DNA from: Naganishia liquefaciens
Lineage: Eukaryota > Basidiomycota > Tremellomycetes > Filobasidiales > Filobasidiaceae
DNA: 64,000 nt
Direction: 5' to 3'
Assembly: GCA_013423385.1 (NCBI GenBank)
Contig: BLZA01000009.1
Location: 372,001 to 436,000, forward strand
Program-made: the position numbers and the translations under genes
Notes under the pieces: generated by a model
What the model was told of the DNA's origin: nothing
Databases searched by the model: none
What the model saw: only the letters and a program-made list of their open reading frames with translations
In this document: positions 59,730 to 64,000 of the stretch, in pieces
How positions within the stretch are numbered: position 1 is the stretch's first letter
Layout: each line of letters starts with the position of its first letter

Positions 59730-62700
59730 ATGAACCCGTCTTACACCGTGCCCGCCCTCCCATCACACCCGCAGGGAGCGGCTCAGTCCCTTCCGTACCG
59801 TCAATACCTCACCGACCTCTCTACCTCGCTCTTCAGCTTTGTTCTTCCGCTCTTGCCGACAGCAGAAGAGCTCGCGACGAAGGAGGAGGTGCGCGGACTG
59901 ATAGAACGGCTGATCAAGACGATAGAGCCGAGTAGCAGGTTGGCGAGTTTTGGGAGCAGCTGCAATAGCTTTGGATTGAGGAATTCGGGTGAGTGGCATG
60001 CCAGAGTCTTTGCAATGACTTCAGGAAGCGGATGGACGTCGGGAGCTTCGAGTGGTAGTGCACAAGATGCGTTGACTGGGACAACATCGGCAAGTGCAGC
60101 GCGAAGGAGGAGAAACAGCTGTGCAAAAGGAAAAGCTCTCCATTCATGGTACTGGAGAGAACCGTATGGCAGGCCATCCGCTTTTCGCCGGCGATCTCAC
60201 TGAAGAGCACGTCGCACTGCGTACAAGAAGCCTTTGGAAGGAGTGTTTGAGGCATTGAAAAGAGGAGCAGACGACGTCAGGTTCGAAACGGGCCCCAGTG
60301 CGGCGGATCCCCCTTTGTCCTGCGTCGGCTTCCCCTGTCGAGCGGTAAGGCGCTTCAAACGGAATGCCTCGGCATAACCCCGCGCTGTCCAAAAAATCGG
60401 TCTCCAAGGCAAGGATCATGGTTACGTATCTTCGGTCTCTTCGAGCTTTACCAAGGGGTGGCGTTACTTTTTCATGTAGAGACATGGCCTTTCCACGCTG
60501 GACAACGCTAGGGCTCTCTGTTACTGCGGCATGTCGGTCGGCACAGAGACCAAACGGGAAAGCCGCATTCGAGATTGGGGGACAGGGCATAAGCCGAGTT
60601 GAGGCACGAAGTCAGCCTTCGTGCGATCAAGAAGATTACGCACGTAGTGGCTAGGAGGCGTACAACCTCTTGGATGCGAAAGCTTGGGTTGCTACGCGCG
60701 ACCCTTGACGCTTGGAAGGTCCTTTTCCCAGGAGAGATCAGCGCAAGAATTTCGCATGGCTTTAGTCGAAGATTGTGGATATCGAAAAGTCGCTCGACAT
60801 TTCGTCCTTGTGCTCCGCCCTACTCGCCCTCCGTTCTTGCCACATCCGCTTGTTACTCCTTCAAGTCGCGTCATTCCCCTCGTGCTGAAACCTCTGGTCG
60901 CAGATATGGACCTGGTCTGCCTGATCGACAACAAAGAAGCAGCTCTTCATGCCTCAGATCTCGTCGCCATGATCGGAGACCTTCTCGAAAGGGGTAAGTC
61001 TTCTGGAAAGACGTCAATCGCGAAGGCCACTGATAGAGTCGAGACGTAGAAACCAACTTCGAAGTCAAGCCGCTACCCAAGGCTCGGATTCCGATTATCA
61101 AGCTTACCCTGAACCCTTCGCCTGGACTTCCATACGGTAGGCGCCCTGATCACCTTTCGTGCGCTTCGGAATTAATCTGCCCTTTCCATAGGTATCGCCT
61201 GTGACATCGGTTTCGAAAACAGACTGGCGCTGGAGAACACTCGTTTATTGCTCACTTACGCGACTATCGATCCGGCGAGGATACGAACATTGGTGTTATT
61301 CCGTAAGCCAGCATTGCAAGACTCAACGGCAGATCCGCTAATTTTCTTCCCATTCATCAGTCAAAGTCTGGAGTAAGAGGCGAAAAATCAACTCGCCGTA
61401 CCGTGGAACACTATCATCCTGTATGTTACAGCCTTTTATCCCGCGCGATTGTACTCAATCCTCTCGATAGATGGCTTCACCTTGATGGTGATCTTCTTCT
61501 TGGTTCATGTCAAGAATCCGCCAGTTTTGCCGAATCTGCAGCGTATAGCACCGCTGAGGCCAATGTCCAAGGTATTTCTCCCTCATTCGCGTCGCGGCGA
61601 TTACGTCTAACCCGCGCAACAGGAGGAGACAACCATAGACGGCCGAGATGTCTGGTTCTTCGATGACACCGAGACATTGCGAAAAGAGTGGAGTTCAGCA
61701 AACTTTGAGAGTGTTGGCGAGCTGTACGTTTGCACACAGGCGTTTGGACCAACGGCTGATACGTTCCCCGCATAGCTTGATCGACTTTTTCCGTTACTAC
61801 TCGCATGATTTCCAGTATAATAATACCGTCATATCCATCCGTGCTGGGCATTTAACAAAAGAAAGCAAGGGTTGGATGAACGATGTGAGTATCTCTGCGC
61901 TGCTTCACGTCGCATGATCACTGAAACCCTGTTCAGATCGACGTGGGAGGTCTCAATGAGAATGCGCGAGACAGGAACAGGCTCTGCATCGAAGATCCGT
62001 TCGAGACGCCATACAATGTTGCTCGAACCGTAACGAAAGATGGTCTATACACTGTAAGCCGCGTGAATCGCCTACAACTTCCACGCCGCTGACTCTCAGT
62101 AGATACGCGGCGAGTTTATGCGGGCTACCAGGGTAAGCCCAGCCCTCAACGACTGTTCTAAGGGGTCATCAGCTGATTCCTTATCGCAGATCCTCACGCA
62201 ACATCGCGATCAAAGGGATCGGGCAGTTTTGGCTTTGGCGGAACTGTGTATGGAACGCGAGGACGAGTTAGCACGTGCGCCTCGATCAGCGTCTCCTGCA
62301 CCACGAAGTCTCGCAGGAGGCTCTCGAGCTCCATTCGGCATGACAGGGTGGAAGACGCAGATGGGCGCATCTCCTTACGATCGGATGCCGTCGAGCGCGA
62401 GCAGCGGCATGATGTCGCCCAACTCGGCCGGTCCCTCCGAGACCGACGATTACACTCGGCGCTCGTTCTCGCAAGGCGCGACAACGAAACGAGGTCGTCA
62501 ACCCGAATCCAGCGATCGTCAGTATTCCGCTCAGGAACGGTGGCTCGCGCAGGCGGGTCTCGGATTCGATGCTCCAATGGCTGGCGTCACTGGCGCATTC
62601 CTGGGTGGCCGAGCATCCAGTGGTACGCCGGATCCCTCTTTGCGCGGTCGAGACGCTGGTTCGCGGCAAGGCATGGATCCGAGCATGAGCTACGGAATGC

Positions 62701-63572
62701 CCTCCGCTCGACGTATGAGCGGCATGAACTATCCGTCGGAACTTCCAGGAGCTCACGGTTCCGCATCCGCGCCTATCTCACCCGTCAAACAGGGCGGTCC
62801 CCTTCCAGACCATCGTCAAAACGGAACCTGGAGTGCACAGGTCTCGCCTCGGCAAGCTAGTCAAGCGCGCTTACCCCCAGTCAACGACAACCGGATGCCT
62901 GCTGTAGCCTTGCCTCCGAGGAGAGCAAGCGGAAACGCAGGGCGGGGCGGACCGTCTGGCAGTAGCGGCTTTGATGCCCGAACAACCCATGCTGGGCCCG
63001 CGTCAAACGGCTACGCGCGATTCGCGTCGCCTCCATCGGCTGCGTACATCAGCAACGCCGGTGCTAGGCGTGCGTACTCCGTCGGACCCGGTCACAACGC
63101 GGCGTTCGGCGCGCCTGGGGCTGGTGCATCCGCGGACTCAGGCTATGCTGTATACCCTCAACAACACAGCGGAACGTCGCCCCTGCCCTCTTTCCAACCC
63201 TTTGGCGGTGCCCACGCACCACCCCAAAATGGCAACTTGCAAGCCATGAGTCCACCTAGCTTCATCTCGCCGACATCCTTGTTATCACCCGAAACGCGCT
63301 CAACGCCTCTTGACAACTACCCCATGTATCGCATGAAGGGCGATACGACGGGCTTAAGCCACGTCGGTGCAATCGGCACGCGTCAGGTTCAAGATTCTGA
63401 TCGCGGAGCGGATGACAACGAAGCCCTGGACGCTCTCGCCTCGGGCCTCAAGGAAGTCGCTTTGGGACTGGATGCAGGAGAAGAAGCTCAGCCCTCCACT
63501 TCCACCGAAGCTTCCTTCAAATTGCCCTCGGGTAGCGCCAACGTTCCGCCTCCTAGGAAATCAAGTGCATAA
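59730..63572 (+). CDS. Cid1-like non-canonical poly(A)/poly(U) polymerase with long disordered tail
   Basis: Adds nucleotides to RNA 3' ends; cytosolic or nuclear RNA turnover by family. ATG at 59730: MNPSYTVPALPSHPQGAAQS. The helical region EVRGLIERLIKTIEPSSRLA leads to the catalytic signature FGSSCNSFGLRNS-DMDLVCL (G-S...D-x-D), split by a 915-nt intron (59989-60903). Then RIPIIKLTLNP with the third Asp in ACDIGFEN, LLTYATIDPARIRTLVLFLK VWSKRR-type helix, YGYTLMVIFFLVHVKNPPVL, DVWFFDD, LIDFFRYYSHDF and LCIEDPFETPYNVARTV (nucleotide-recognition IEDPF). The last 400 residues are Ser/Pro/Gly/Met-rich and disordered. A chain of short introns joins the core. The family is certain; uridylyl- versus adenylyltransferase is not. 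Confidence 0.9.
59989..60903 (+). other. 915-nt intron inside the nucleotidyltransferase signature
   Basis: Donor GTGAGT at 59989, acceptor GCAG ending at 60903. Removing it restores the contiguous NS-DMDL motif. It is some 15 times longer than neighbouring introns. Inside is a perfect 8-bp hairpin, GCACGAAG (60604-60611) with CTTCGTGC (60617-60624), and short open frames on both strands. No known snoRNA box pattern or transposon could be fitted. Confidence 0.8.
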
Positions 63573-63957
63573 GTCTCATTGGGTCTCTTGCCAGTTTCCA
63601 ACACTGTCATCTCTTCTTGTAAAGTCGCATAGAACAGCACTGGTTCCGCCAACAACAACACAACATGTTTCTCGTGTCCCGTTTGCATTGTATTTCTTTC
63701 TTTATACGCCTAGTCATCGCATCGGTTTTCGCTGAAGGGTTGGAATTTGTCGGTATGGAACATAGTAGAGCACCTATGATTAGCCGGCTGGAATGTCTTG
63801 GTGGGCAAATTCCTGATTGGGGCCAGTTGTATATCGGCGGCGTAGTCACAGCAGTAGAAGTTAATGTTGTATTTTTCTGCATAAGCATTGCATTGTGTGC
63901 ACAAAGAGCGCGTCATGGTTCCTTGTCCAAAACCCGTGATACAACTGTCTAGCTGTT
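63573..63957. other. 3' gap between convergent genes
   Basis: 385 bp after the nucleotidyltransferase stop; likely 3' untranslated sequence. Nothing else seen. Confidence 0.35.
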
Positions 63958-64000
63958 TCACTCCATATCCATCTTCTCCTCTTCGGCCGGTACAACTGGG
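63958..64000 (-). CDS. Possible C-terminal end of a gene entering from the right edge
   Basis: On the minus strand the last bases read PVVPAEEEKMDME followed by a stop at 63958-63960. Composition looks like a real acidic C-terminus, but 13 codons cannot prove a gene or its family. It would be convergent with the nucleotidyltransferase. Confidence 0.3.
   Translation of the reverse strand, partial: PVVPAEEEKMDME

Noticed and set aside
60270-60300. GGTTCGAA run resembling a tRNA T-loop
   Set aside because: No matching acceptor, D or anticodon arms could be built around it.
60144-60590. 148-codon minus-strand frame inside the long intron as a nested gene
   Set aside because: Composition looks random, no motif was seen, and no splice or promoter signal supports it.

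Overview
This is nuclear DNA of a fungus, most likely a basidiomycete yeast-type fungus of the Tremellomycetes (Cryptococcus/Kwoniella/Trichosporon kin). The signs are compact genes cut by many short introns (about 50-70 nt, GTRNGT donors, CTNAC-type branch points, YAG acceptors), fungal gene families throughout, and a nitrite reductase with a C-terminal Rieske domain. The exact genus cannot be told from the sequence alone. About twenty protein genes, one tRNA gene and one intron-encoded snoRNA can be supported. No transposon, virus copy or CRISPR array was recognised.

Layout. 0-9 kb: a DHA1-type MFS exporter cut by the window edge, a CDK7/Kin28 kinase, a homocysteine S-methyltransferase and a secreted, probably GPI-anchored ThuA-domain protein. 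9.7-13 kb: two mitochondrial ribosomal proteins (mL43 and uS11m) fired from a 276-bp shared divergent promoter, then the SAGA subunit SGF29. 13.8-17.1 kb: an unrecognised multi-pass membrane protein and an unrecognised disordered protein. 18-28 kb: replication factor MCM10, with a perfect MCB element upstream, converging on a 7-kb HEAT-repeat gene of the LAA1/HEATR5 family. 28.3-31.1 kb: the ribosome-assembly GTPase NOG2, whose 466-nt intron holds an H/ACA snoRNA with both guide pockets matching helix 69 of 25S rRNA, as snR191 does in the NOG2 intron of Saccharomyces. 33-38 kb: an MFS sugar transporter and a glutamine-rich disordered protein. 40.4 kb: an intron-containing tRNA-Thr(CGU). 41.7-44.6 kb: an App1-like phosphatidate phosphatase. 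44.8-52.1 kb: a divergent nitrate-assimilation pair (nitrite reductase and nitrate transporter) over a 1.6-kb promoter with four GATAAG motifs. 52.6-57.3 kb: a membrane-anchored MAPR/neuferricin-like haem-binding protein and two tandem, diverged paralogues with mitochondrial presequences. 58.3-63.6 kb: a PRCC-family splicing-associated protein divergent from a Cid1/TUTase-like nucleotidyltransferase that carries a 915-nt intron inside its catalytic signature.

Most genes are independent housekeeping loci. The pairs that plausibly work together are NOG2 with its snoRNA (60S assembly), mL43 with uS11m (mitoribosome), and nitrite reductase with the nitrate transporter (nitrogen assimilation). The nitrate reductase itself is not in the window. 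The long gaps (1.4-3.9, 8.6-9.7, 12.9-13.9, 17.1-18.1, 31.1-33.3, 38.2-41.7, 48.6-50.2, 55.3-56.4 and 57.3-58.3 kb) hold no gene I can defend beyond the sites listed. Gene ends and introns were read by eye from frame, splice signals and family resemblance, so inner exon borders are less sure than start and stop codons.
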